Origin: Coleofasciculus sp. FACHB-T130
GTDB taxonomy: Bacteria; Cyanobacteriota; Cyanobacteriia; Cyanobacteriales; FACHB-T130
Length of the DNA: 64,000 bases
Assembly: GCF_014695375.1 (NCBI RefSeq)
Contig: NZ_JACJOG010000027.1
Span: forward strand, 62,001 to 126,000
Reading direction: 5' to 3'
The notes beneath the pieces are model-generated. The model was given only the letters and a program-made list of their open reading frames with translations. It did not search any database and was not told where the DNA came from. The first letter of the stretch is position 1, and each line of letters starts with the position of its first letter. A program made the position numbers and the translations under genes. This document shows, piece by piece, positions 28,201 through 38,100 of the stretch.

Positions 28201-31200
28201 TAGCCAGTGGCAGCGAAGACCGCAGTGTGAAGCTGTGGCGAGTTCGGACTGGGGAATGCTACCAAACATTATGGGGGCACCAAAATTGGGTGCGGTCGGT
28301 GGCGTTCAGCCCGAATGGAGAAATCCTCGCAAGCGGTAGCGGCGATCATACCGTTAAGTTGTGGCACGCCCCTACAGGTAAATGTCGCAGAACGCTACAG
28401 GGTTATGCGAACCGAGTGCGATCGCTGGCGTTGAGTCCGGATGGTCGCATTTTGGCAAGTGGGAACGACGATCGCACCGTTAAATTGTGGGATCTCGGTA
28501 CGGGGAAATGCGTTCAAACCTTGCAAGGTCACACTAGCTCAGTTTCGGCTGTTGCTTTTAGCCCAGATGGTCAGACTCTCGCTAGTGGGAGCGGCGACCA
28601 AATGGTGAAGCTTTGGGATCTTGACACCGGACGTTGTCGCCAAACCTTGCAAGAGCATACTTGCGGGATTTGGTCAGTTGCCTTCAGCCCCGATGGTCGA
28701 ACCCTTGCCAGTGGCAGCGATGACCAGACGGTGAAGCTTTGGGACGTGCAGACGGGACAATGCCAACGTACCTTGCAGGGACACGCCAGTTGGGTTTGCG
28801 CGATCGCTTTCAGTCCGGATGGTCATACTGTAGCAAGTGGAAGTTACGACCAAACGATGAAGCTTTGGGACTTGCAGACAGGGCAATGCAACCAGACATT
28901 CCAAGGACATACCAATTGGGTTTGGTCAGTCGCGTTCAGTCCGAATGGTCAAACCTTGGCGAGTGGAAGTGGCGACCACAGTATTAAGTTATGGGATGTG
29001 CGGACAGGAGAGTGCCGACGCACCTTGGAAGGACACACCAGCCGAGTTTGGTCAGTTGCCTTTAGTCCAGATGGTCAAATCCTTGCCAGTGCGAGTAGCG
29101 ACCAGACAGTAAAGCTTTGGGATGTCCAAAACGGTTCTTGTCTTCATACCTTGCAGGGACACACCAATTTAGTCTGGTCAGTAATCTTCAGCCTTGATAG
29201 CCGCAGGGTCGCGAGTGGCAGCCAGGATGAAACCATTAAGCTTTGGGATGTGCAGACGGGTGAGTGTGTAAAAACCTTAAGGGCAGATCGACCCTATGAG
29301 GGAATGAATATCACCAGAGTCACCGGATTAACAGACGCCCAAAAGGCTGCATTGAAGGCGCTGGGGGCAGTGGAAACTGGGAGCCGGGGAGAGAATCAGC
29401 CCCGATTTTTGGCTCCCCTAATCGGGCGAGAGCGAGAATGGGCGACAATCTGTAATTGGATGGCATCCGATACCCGGATGGTCGTTTCAGAAATCCTTTT
29501 ACTGGTTGGCGAATCGGGAATTGGGAAGACGCGCCTGCTGGAAGAACTTGCTGCCGTTGTCACGAGCAACGGTCGCGTACTCTGGGGACGCGGGTTTGAG
29601 GCGGAAATCCTGCGACCTTATGGAGTCTGGATTGATGCACTGCGGGCGATCGCTCGTGATTCAGGATCGCAATTGCCAGCAGAACTGAGTTCCCTATTTC
29701 CAGAAATGGAGGGAAGAAGAGATCCGGGCGATCGCTCTCAGCTATTTGATGCGGTGGTGAACCTGCTCTCCCAACTTTCGAGTAATGGCAAACGAATCGT
29801 CATCATCCTAGATGATATTCAGTGGCTGGACGAGGCATCTACGGCACTCCTGCATTATGCAATCCGCCTGCTGGGTCATTCCTCCGTTCGGTTTGCCCTC
29901 TCTGCTCGTCAACGCGAGTTATCAGATAATGTGCCTGTGTGTAAGCTGGTGCAAGCGCTGCGGCGGGAGGAGCGGGTGCAAACCATCTCACTGCCACTAT
30001 TAAATCAAGCGCAAGTGGTTCAGCTGACTCGCTCGATTAATACCGATGTGGATGGAAACCGCGTCTTTGTAGATAGTGGCGGGAATCCCCTATTCGCTCT
30101 AGAAGTGGCTCGTGCCCTAGCCCAACATGACACGGCTTACTCCGACAATCTGGAAGCCTTGATTCAAGACCGATTGCGGCAACTCGACGAACCGGCGCGA
30201 GAACTTTTACCTTGGGCAGCTGCATTGGGACGAAGTTTCAATCCGACAATCGTGGCACGGGTTGCCGACTATCCGCTCTCTAAATTACTTTTAGCCGTGG
30301 AAGAACTGGAGCAGCAGGGGATTATCCGTCCAGGAGCTTTATTAAATAACGAAACTGGCTATGACTTTGCTCATGATGTTGTGCGGAAAGTCGCTTATCA
30401 CCAGTTGTCAGAACCCCGCCGTAAATTAGTGCATTTGCAGATTGCCCAGGCTTTGAATCGTCTCTCGGTTCCTGACAACGCCCTAGCCAGCGATGTCGCG
30501 CATCATGCATCATTGGGCGGTCATGATTCCTTAGCCGCCTCAGCTTTCCAGGCAGCTGCCGAACGTTGCTTGCGCCAGTTCGCCTACTCAGAAGCATCGG
30601 AACTGGCTCAACGGGGAATTCAGCATTGCCGGAACCTTGAGAAGACTTTACGGGTGCGGCTTCACATCGGACTGCTAAAGGTCTACGTTCTGGCAGGAGT
30701 TACCAGAAATCAAATCCCCCAACTCGAAAATAACCTGCATCAATTGATTGCCGAAGCCAGCGCCCTTGGTTTGAAGGATGAAGAAGCGATCGCGCTAGAA
30801 GCTTTGATCGTGCTGAACTACGAGCGAGGTAATCTTATGGGTGTTCGGGAACACTCCCTCCAAGCAGTAGAACGAGGACGATTGGCAAGTCCGGCGACCA
30901 CCGCCCGAATGCTAGCTCACAGCGGTTGGTGCCTCGCCGAAACCGAACGCGAGATGCCCCGTGCTGAGGCGCTGTTGCTAGAAGCACAGCCGCTTGCCGC
31001 GAGAGTGGGACTTGAAATTATCGATATTCCCTGTGGTCTGGGATGCGTGCGCCGTCATGCAGCGGATTTCCCGGCGGCGCGTTCTCTTTTGGAACAAGCA
31101 TGGCGAATGGCGCAAGCGGAACAAGATCGCTGGCGAGAGTCTGCTTGTTTGACTTATCTGGCAATGACCGAGTTGGAAGCGGGCAATCCGACAGAGGCGA

Positions 31201-31733
31201 TCGCTTACTCCGAAGAACTGGCAGCAGTTGCCACAAAAATTAGTGGTGAAGGCAGCGAAGGCCCATTCGCCGTTGCCCTGAGTTCGCTCGCCCGTTATGT
31301 TATCGGAGAAATAGGCGCTGAAGAAGCACTTGAGCCAGCATTATCCACCCTGCGTCGGATCGATGCGAACCGAATGCTAGCTTATATCCTGAGCTTTGCA
31401 GCGGCAAGGGATTTGGAAAGGGGTCGCGTTGAATTAGCGATCTCCCGCGCTCAAGAAGCACTTCATGCCGCGCAAATTGTAGATCATCCCAGTGAAATTG
31501 CCCTAGCTGGGGCTGCACTCATTCGGGGAAAGTTAGCTTTAGGCGAACATAAGCGTGCAGCAGAGCTATTTCAAAGCTTACAGCACCAAATTGACCCTCG
31601 CGTCTTGAGCGTTCGTGCCCAAACTGCCATCAATCGCTTACCGCAGGAGCTGAGGACTAACGCAGAGATCCCCCTTGCGTCCCCCTTAAAAAAGGAGACT
31701 TTTCCAGTTCCTCCCAATTTATTGGGGGGTTAA
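25248..31733 (+). CDS. Giant SARP-type regulator: wHTH-BTAD, NB-ARC, 14 WD40, AAA ATPase, TPR
   Basis: 2161 residues in one open frame. Order: OmpR-like winged helix (about 12-95) and BTAD helical domain (about 100-255), as in SARP/AfsR regulators; NB-ARC NTPase with P-loop GMGGIGKT at 326-333 and [10 protein letters not shown] as Walker B; a short pentapeptide-like stretch ([17 protein letters not shown]); 14 WD40 repeats (about 757-1345); then a second P-loop ATPase of the AAA_16/MalT type (GESGIGKT at 1421-1428, Walker B around [11 protein letters not shown] at about 1521) and a TPR-like helical C-terminus. It should be a DNA-binding transcription regulator gated by NTP and ligand binding; target genes are unknown. 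The WD40 part ends with [19 protein letters not shown], as cyanobacterial NB-ARC-WD40 proteins do at their own C-terminus. The last 20 residues look encoded by an intergenic repeat. Confidence 0.9.
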   Translation: MDGQSKNMMLPTLEIVLLGGFRLTYDEKPVTDVSGERSQSLLAYLVLHGGTPQPRQRLASLFWADSTDEQARTNLRRELHHLRRVLPDADRFIEVDTKTLQWRSDAPFTLDVAEFERTVAQAEEAERAADRKTVRTLLEQAVALYQGDLLPNCYDEWIFPEQERLRQIFIQGLEWLVRLLKEQRDIRTAMRYAQQLLEVDSLNEATYGDLMQLHALNGDRASALRIYHRCMTLLREELGIDPSPITRDLYDRLLNEDSEGISSREKSFELLNTNSELNTPTQNDRQPRCDWGEIIDVSLFYGRTEELNTLKQCILQYRCRLVVLLGMGGIGKTALSAKLAQEIQGEFDFVIWRSLRNTPTLETLLHDSISFLSEQQETGGGIERLIYWLRNSRCLIILDNAETLFQVSCPGQYRPGYEGYGELLRAIAETAHQSCLVLTSREKPAEVGILEGVVDGNSALPVRTLQLSGSPEAAQALIQAKGLIGSEAQQQHLCQFYGCNPLALKIVATSIQDVFDGKIQDFLAQNTTIFNGIHRLLDQQCQRCSPLEKTIMFWLAINREWTTFSELAEDIVPTVSRADLLEALGSLSWRSLIEKQSGSYTQQPVVMEYITERLIAQVCEEIQHLEVGNGELLAENQTPLISILHSHALLKPQGKDYIREIQIQQIVKPVLNTLMTRLYGQYNVERQLTQLLSKLRNEWSRQPGYAGGNILNLLVQLQKDLTGYDFSHLTLWQADLREVNLHQVNLADADLSKTVFTEPLSFALAVAFSPDGQLLATGDTNREVRVWRVADGKNLLTCQGHTNWVWSVAFSPQGNILASGSDDKTIKLWDLKTGKCLQTLQEHAHQVWSVAFSPDGQTLASGSEDRTVKLWDVQSGQCCQTLQGHENWVRSVAFSPDGKTLATGSDDRTIKLWDLKTSQCYQTLQGHLERVWSVAFSPDGQTLASSSSDRTIKLWNFKTGECSRTLKGHGNWVRSLSFSPDGQTVASGSEDRSVKLWRVRTGECYQTLWGHQNWVRSVAFSPNGEILASGSGDHTVKLWHAPTGKCRRTLQGYANRVRSLALSPDGRILASGNDDRTVKLWDLGTGKCVQTLQGHTSSVSAVAFSPDGQTLASGSGDQMVKLWDLDTGRCRQTLQEHTCGIWSVAFSPDGRTLASGSDDQTVKLWDVQTGQCQRTLQGHASWVCAIAFSPDGHTVASGSYDQTMKLWDLQTGQCNQTFQGHTNWVWSVAFSPNGQTLASGSGDHSIKLWDVRTGECRRTLEGHTSRVWSVAFSPDGQILASASSDQTVKLWDVQNGSCLHTLQGHTNLVWSVIFSLDSRRVASGSQDETIKLWDVQTGECVKTLRADRPYEGMNITRVTGLTDAQKAALKALGAVETGSRGENQPRFLAPLIGREREWATICNWMASDTRMVVSEILLLVGESGIGKTRLLEELAAVVTSNGRVLWGRGFEAEILRPYGVWIDALRAIARDSGSQLPAELSSLFPEMEGRRDPGDRSQLFDAVVNLLSQLSSNGKRIVIILDDIQWLDEASTALLHYAIRLLGHSSVRFALSARQRELSDNVPVCKLVQALRREERVQTISLPLLNQAQVVQLTRSINTDVDGNRVFVDSGGNPLFALEVARALAQHDTAYSDNLEALIQDRLRQLDEPARELLPWAAALGRSFNPTIVARVADYPLSKLLLAVEELEQQGIIRPGALLNNETGYDFAHDVVRKVAYHQLSEPRRKLVHLQIAQALNRLSVPDNALASDVAHHASLGGHDSLAASAFQAAAERCLRQFAYSEASELAQRGIQHCRNLEKTLRVRLHIGLLKVYVLAGVTRNQIPQLENNLHQLIAEASALGLKDEEAIALEALIVLNYERGNLMGVREHSLQAVERGRLASPATTARMLAHSGWCLAETEREMPRAEALLLEAQPLAARVGLEIIDIPCGLGCVRRHAADFPAARSLLEQAWRMAQAEQDRWRESACLTYLAMTELEAGNPTEAIAYSEELAAVATKISGEGSEGPFAVALSSLARYVIGEIGAEEALEPALSTLRRIDANRMLAYILSFAAARDLERGRVELAISRAQEALHAAQIVDHPSEIALAGAALIRGKLALGEHKRAAELFQSLQHQIDPRVLSVRAQTAINRLPQELRTNAEIPLASPLKKETFPVPPNLLGG

Positions 31734-31812
31734 GGGAATCTAGGCTTCAAGTTTTCAGTGCGTAAGTCCTGTATTTAAAAACCTAAATTGCTCAATCAAT
31801 CAGGAGGAAAAT

Positions 31813-32103
31813 ATGGTTCGTGTCCTTGTAGAAAAGATATTTGAGCCACCGATCACCGAACAGAAGTGGAACCACGATCTTGAGATCGGAATACCTTGTC
31901 ACCGGGCACACAATGTTCATTGGATTCGCTCAATGATGGCACGCGATCGGGCTAAAGTAATTTGCGAATTTGAGGCACCTGATGCTGAGACTGTCCGGAA
32001 GTCCTTTCGGAAAGCGGGCTTACCCTTCGCCCGGATCTGGACAGTTGATATTTTGGAACCATCTGTTGGATCAAATGTATCAACCCTGTCTAATTGCTCT
32101 TAA
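31813..32103 (+). CDS. DUF4242 family small protein
   Basis: 96 residues matching the DUF4242 (SCO4226-like, nickel-binding ferredoxin-fold) pattern: VLVEKIFEPPITEQ, CHRAHNVHWIRSMMARDRAKVICEFEAPDAETVRKSFRKAGLPFARIW. SCO4226 binds nickel; whether this one does is untested. AGGAGG lies 6 bases before ATG 31813. It follows the giant regulator by 79 bases and probably shares its transcript; small DUF4242 proteins are often found next to BTAD/AAA regulators, so a partner or sensor role is plausible. Its stop codon directly abuts the stop of the convergent kinase gene. Confidence 0.8.
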   Translation: MVRVLVEKIFEPPITEQKWNHDLEIGIPCHRAHNVHWIRSMMARDRAKVICEFEAPDAETVRKSFRKAGLPFARIWTVDILEPSVGSNVSTLSNCS

Positions 32104-35100
32104 TCAAAAAACCTTTGTAGTCTCACTTTCAGGTTGAAGAAACAGTAATGATGCGATCGCCTTCACCAATGCCTCCGGTTCTACAGGCTTAGAAATGTGC
32201 TGTTGAAATCCTGCGGCGATCGCTTGTTGGTAATCCATCTCGGCAGCATAGGCAGTCAGAGCGATCGCTGGAATGTTTCCTCCTTGGTCTGGTTTCAGAC
32301 TCCTGACCTGTCGCATCAACATATAGCCATTGATTTCTGGCATTCCAATATCGCTGATGATGACATTTGGCTGGGATTGGCTTAGTGTTGTCAGCGCTGC
32401 AACGGCTGAGGCTACGGAGGTCACAGTTGCACCATATTGCTCCAACAGGAAGCACAAAAACTCTCGCATATCTGCATCATCATCCACCACGAGAATTTGT
32501 AAGCCAGACAAAGGTAAGGAGTCAAAAGTCAGAACTGAGAGGTTGTCTTTTTCATCCGACTGCCTTTCTCTATCATTCTGCAAACAGGGAAGCTTAATTA
32601 GGAAAGTTGCACCTTGTCCTTCACCCGGACTTGATACACTTACGGTGCCGCCGTGAAGTTCTACGAGATGGCGGACGATTGCCAGCCCTAGACCCAATCC
32701 CCCAAAGGTTCGGGTGGTGGTACCATCTTCCTGACGGAAATAGTCAAAGACATAAGGTAAGAACTCAGGTGCAATCCCCTTGCCTGTGTCAGTTACGCGG
32801 ATTTGCGCCTGCGATCCGACCTGCTCTAATGCGATCGCGACCTGTCCCCCAGCCGGAGTAAACTTAACCGCATTGGCAAGGAGATTCCAAACGACTTGCT
32901 GCAATCGATTGGCATCACCGGAAACCTGTCCTACGTCCGGTTCGAGGATGGTCTGAATCTGGATAGATTTGGCTTCGGCTGCTAAACGCACCGTCTCGAT
33001 TGCGGCTTCAATCGTCGATACCAAGTCAACCGGGTAGACGTTGAGGCTCAGCTTCCCTTGCAGGATGCGGGAGACATCAAGCAAATCTTCAATTAATTGG
33101 GTTTGTAACTTGGCGTTGCGCTCAATAGTTTCTAAGGCGCGATCGCTGGTTGCAGCATCGAACTTGCGGCTCCGCAGAAGCTTTGCCCAACCCAGAATCG
33201 GATTAAGCGGCGTTCTCAGTTCGTGAGAGAGAACGGCTAAGAATTCATCTTTGACGCGGTTTGCCGCTTCCGCCGCACTTCGCGCGGTTCGTTCTGCTTC
33301 GTAGAGATGGGAACGAGCGATCGCTTGGGCGCATTGTTGGGCAAGTGCCAAGATAAAAGCTTGGTCATCCTCGTTAAGTTCTTGCGGCTCAGTAAAGCCC
33401 AGAGACAACCCTCCAACTGCCCGACCCTCTACCATCAGCGGAATCGAAACCCACGTCCCAAAGTTAAATTGACTATAGGCTTCAGCCAAATGAGGGTAAC
33501 GGGCTGCTCGTTTTTGTGACGTTTCACCCCAAACAGGTTGCCCAGTCCGTACCGCCTCTGCTAGAGGGACTGCGGTATCGATGGAAAAACGTTGCCAGCC
33601 ATCGATTTGATTCACTTCATAGCCAACGGCCCGCACAATTTCCAGTTCAGTACCGCTTTCATTGAGCAATGCCACTAGAGCATAGTTGGCACCCAAGGCA
33701 GCCATGCCCTGTTCGACGATGACTTCAGACACTTGGGTGGGTGTGAGCGATTCTGAAAGGGCAGCGGTAATGGACTGGAGACGGGCAATTCGCTCTGCTG
33801 CCCGCTCCGCCGTCTGTTGCGCCTGCTGCGCTTCCCGATAGAGGCGGGCATTATCGATAGCGATCGCTGCCCGATGAGCAATATCTTCCGCCAGCGAGAG
33901 GTCGCCGGTGTTGAAACGATGAGCAGATTCAGCTGTGACAAACGAAATGGCACCGAGAATCCGCCCCCGTGCCATCAACGGTGAGATAATATAGGACTTT
34001 AAGCCCAGTTCCCGCAGAATTCGCAGATGTTCTGGATCTTTAACTGCTTCTGCCAGGACTGCATCTGAAATTTCCGCCACCATTTCTGTTTGCCCAGTAC
34101 GCAGCACCTTTGGTACACCTTCCGGTGCATTCAACGGTCTAGGATAACGCTGATGGAGTTCCCAGGCGAGTTTCACTTTCTCCGGATCTCGGTGGGCAAC
34201 GGCGACCCGATGAATCGATTGGTTGTCTTGCAGGAGGTCAACGCCGCACCAGTCTGCGAAGTAGGGCACAACCAAGCTTGCCACGCTGGAGAGCGTGCTT
34301 TCATAATCGAGGGAAGAGGCGAGGGTGGCACTGACTTGAGCCAAAAACGCGGCTCGCTGTCGGTCAGCTTCTGCTTCCTGGCGGGCGGTTTGCTCTGCGT
34401 ACAGTTGGGCACGTTCCGCTTCAGCCTGTTTGCGCTCGCTAATATCTTTGTTGATGCAGACTAAAAACAGGGGCTTGCCAGCCTTGTCGTAAACAAGCTT
34501 TGATGTTGTTTCAATCAACACTTTCGACCCATCTTTTCTCACACAGGGAATTTCGCGGCAAAATCCTCCGGTTTCCTGAATCGACTGGATGATTTGGGCG
34601 GTCATCGTTGCTGCAATGTCAGGGTGATGTAAGAAATTCAGGGGTTTAGCGATCGCTTCGGACGCCGTATAGCCGAAAATCTGTTCCGCGTTGCCCAGCC
34701 AACGTTGAATATTTCCCTCCAGATCGGTTAACACAACAGCATCGGGCATTTGCTCCAAAGCAGCCTTAGAAATCAGCAGAGATTCTTCAGTTTGTTTGCG
34801 CTCCGTGATGTCAATTACAACACCACTCATGCGAGTCGCTGTGCCCGCTTCGTTGAAAAAGGCTCTTCCCCGGCAAGCAGCGTAGCGAATGCTGCCGTCA
34901 TCCTGAATAATGCGATATTCGAGATCGTGTTCCACTCCTTCGTTAACCGCTCGGTTCAAAGATTGAGCGAGCGATTCCCGATCGTCTGGATGCAGGCGAG
35001 CCAACACTGCTTCTGAGGTGGCAACAAACGTTTCGGGGGTGACTCCAAATAGTTGATAAATCTGCTCATCCCAGTCAAACCGATCGTTGAGAATATCCCA

Positions 35101-38100
35101 ACTCCAAATACCGATTTGAGCAGATTTCAACGCTAGGTTAAGTTGTTCTTGACTTTGTGCTAACCCTTGATAGAGACGAGCATTCTCCAGGGAAATGGCA
35201 ATTTGAGCTGCTAAAATTTCCAGCACGGAAAGCTTGTCGTGTGTAAAAGCGCCTGGGATAAAGTTGTTTTCTAAATATAAAATTCCCAGCAAGTTTGACT
35301 GACGGGTGATTGGTAAGCAAAGTACAGACTTCGGTTGCTTTTGAATCACATACTCGTCTTCCGAAAATAGATTCTGCTCTGTGGCATCGGGCAAAATCAC
35401 AGTTGATTGAGTTCGCTGCACATAATTCAGCACTGACTGAGGCAATGCAATTTCACCCGCCAATTCAGGTCGAAAAACATTAAGTTTTTCTGCTTGGGAA
35501 TTTATTTTCGCTTCGACTTCTATCACTAGATTCTGCTCGTGAAAAAGCAGCAAATAACCCAGTTCGGCTCCTGCTTGCTCAAGCGCAATCTGCATCAATG
35601 TCTTCAAAAGTCGAGAGAAGACAATTTCGCTAGAAATAGTTTGAGACGCCTTAACAACCGATAGAAAGTCAAGTTGCTCCCCCGTGCTTAAAAACGTTTC
35701 GTTGGAGGCAGGGGGCTGTTGCGGCAACGGTTGCGGCAATAAGGTCGGATAGAGCTGCTCAAGCTGCTTGACCTTGCCGAGCGCCTCCCAGCGCCGATAG
35801 GCATTCCTGGCTTCTTGCAGATAGGTTTTAGCGATCGCTTCAAACTCCCGATCTAAGTAAAACTTAGCTGCTAACTCATACGCCAAGGCTTCATAATGCA
35901 CAAATTTCTGCTCGCGGGCACAGCGAATTGATTGCTCATACAGGCGCATTGCTTCCATGTCCCGACCCTCAATTCGAGCTATCTCCGCCGCCACTAATTG
36001 AGACTTGTGTAAGAAGTTAGCGGGGCAGTGGCTCGCCCAATCCTGCAATTGGCGCTGATGCATTTCCAAGGTTTCTAAAAACCCTTCCTGCTCTTCACAA
36101 GATGCAGTTGGATAAAGAGTCGCCAAGGTCAGCGAGTGATACAGAACATAATCGGTTTCGATTGGTAATGCCAGGGTTGTAACTGGAAACACGGACACTT
36201 GTAAGGCAGAATTCAGCGCCTCCTCATACTGTTCGTAGGTGAAAAACACAATTAATTTGATGATGTGATAAAAGATAATTCCACTGACGAAGCCTGCATC
36301 CGTAAGGATGGAAAAGGCGTGCGATTCATCGAAACTATCATCACTTAGGGTCAGCTTGTGGTAGGTAAATCCGCGTAAATTTATGAGAAACTGCTGCTGC
36401 AATCTAATCGTCTGATAGGCCGCCTCATGCTTAGATTGCTGGGCAAAGTTAACGTACTTTTGAATTAAATTGTACGTTTCGGGAAGTGGACTTCCTACCT
36501 GAATAATCTGCCAAGAGCCTTGATAGCCGTTGTAGTTAGCCATCGTCACATCGCCTGCTTCCACACAGCCGATAAATCCTCGCTCTAAAAATGGAATATC
36601 GGTAGCAATATGGTTCCGCCAAACGTTGATATGACTGCCATGAATGTGTAGAACTGTTCCTCTGAGTTTCGGGTCATTCAACTTCTCATTTAGTTGAATC
36701 GTCATCTCGGAAAATGCGTAGCCTGTCGGAATATCACGGAATATAGAAACCAACAACATCGCATACATACTATAAGCAAAACAGGAGTCTTCCGTATTGC
36801 CATACGTCAGCGAATAATTGACTGCTTTGAGTACAACTAGAGGAAAAATACTTGGTCTGCCGAGATAGGCAGGCGGCCCTACAGTTGTCAGCAGACCGAT
36901 GAGTGTCTTAAGATTTGGATCTTGGAGCGTTGGGGCGTTGAGTAGATCGGAGACTTGTCTGTCACCTAAATTTGCCAATACCTGGCTTTTTTCGATAGCG
37001 ATCGCAACCTGCACTTGCTCCTCTGAATCCGGGAAAGTCACCCCAAAAATTTTTAAAGCTTCTAATCCGAGTGCTAGCGCCTCCTCATACCTACCTGCAA
37101 CTTGATAAAGTCTGAGCTGAAGTATATAAATATTCGCTTTGTCTATATAAGATTTGGCTTTGATAAATAGAAGCTTAAATAGAGCTTCCGCCTCCTCTAA
37201 ATTACCCGTTAAAAATTCGCATTCAGCTCGTTCTTTAACTAGAGTAAATGTTTGTTCATAATGGTCAAACCAAGAATCTTCATTTAAAAGATTTGCAGCG
37301 ACAGCAAGCATTTTTTTCGCAGGTGTGTACGCAGTGGAGGCTTTTGCTTTCTTAGCAGCAATTAGATTTAGGCGAATTAATTCGTCTTTTTCTGTCCGCT
37401 CAGTAATCAAACCAACAGCTAGATTAAGTTGATTCACTAAATCAAAAATCTGTTCTTCCAGTTGAGCAGAATTGAAACTTTTAAGTAAAAGTCGCCCAAT
37501 CGTAAGGTGAACTGCTTGCTTTTGTTCATCATCAATCAAGGCATAGGCAGCTTGTTGAATGCGATCGTGGTAAAAGCGATAGCTTTTCTCAATGCTTTCA
37601 GTTGCCTCTGTTGGGATGATGAATCCTCTCAGAACCGCTTCCAAAAGTGTATTGGCTGTTTGCTGAAGAGATGTTTCACCGACGATTGCTAAAACTTCTA
37701 AATCAAAACGATTCCCGATACAGGAAGCTAACTTGAGCAACTGTTGAGTTTCGGGCGGCAGTTTTTGCATCCGCCCAATCATCAGATTGACAATATTATC
37801 CGTAATGCCTTGGGCTTCAATTTGGGCTTGCTCCCATTGCCAGACGCGATGGTTGCGATCGAACGTCAACAGATTTTCTTGGTACAGCGTTTTGAGAAAC
37901 TCGTTGACAAAAAAAGGATTGCCATCAGTTTTCTGAATGATTAATTTTGCAAGAGATTCTGACCGTCCCGGCTCACAATGTAGGGTTTCAGCAATGAGCT
38001 GATTCACATAAGTAAGGTTGAGAGGAGTGAGAACAATTTCGGTTATTTTTGCCCCACCTTGACGAATCTGCTCCATCATCAAACTGAAGGGATGGAGCAA

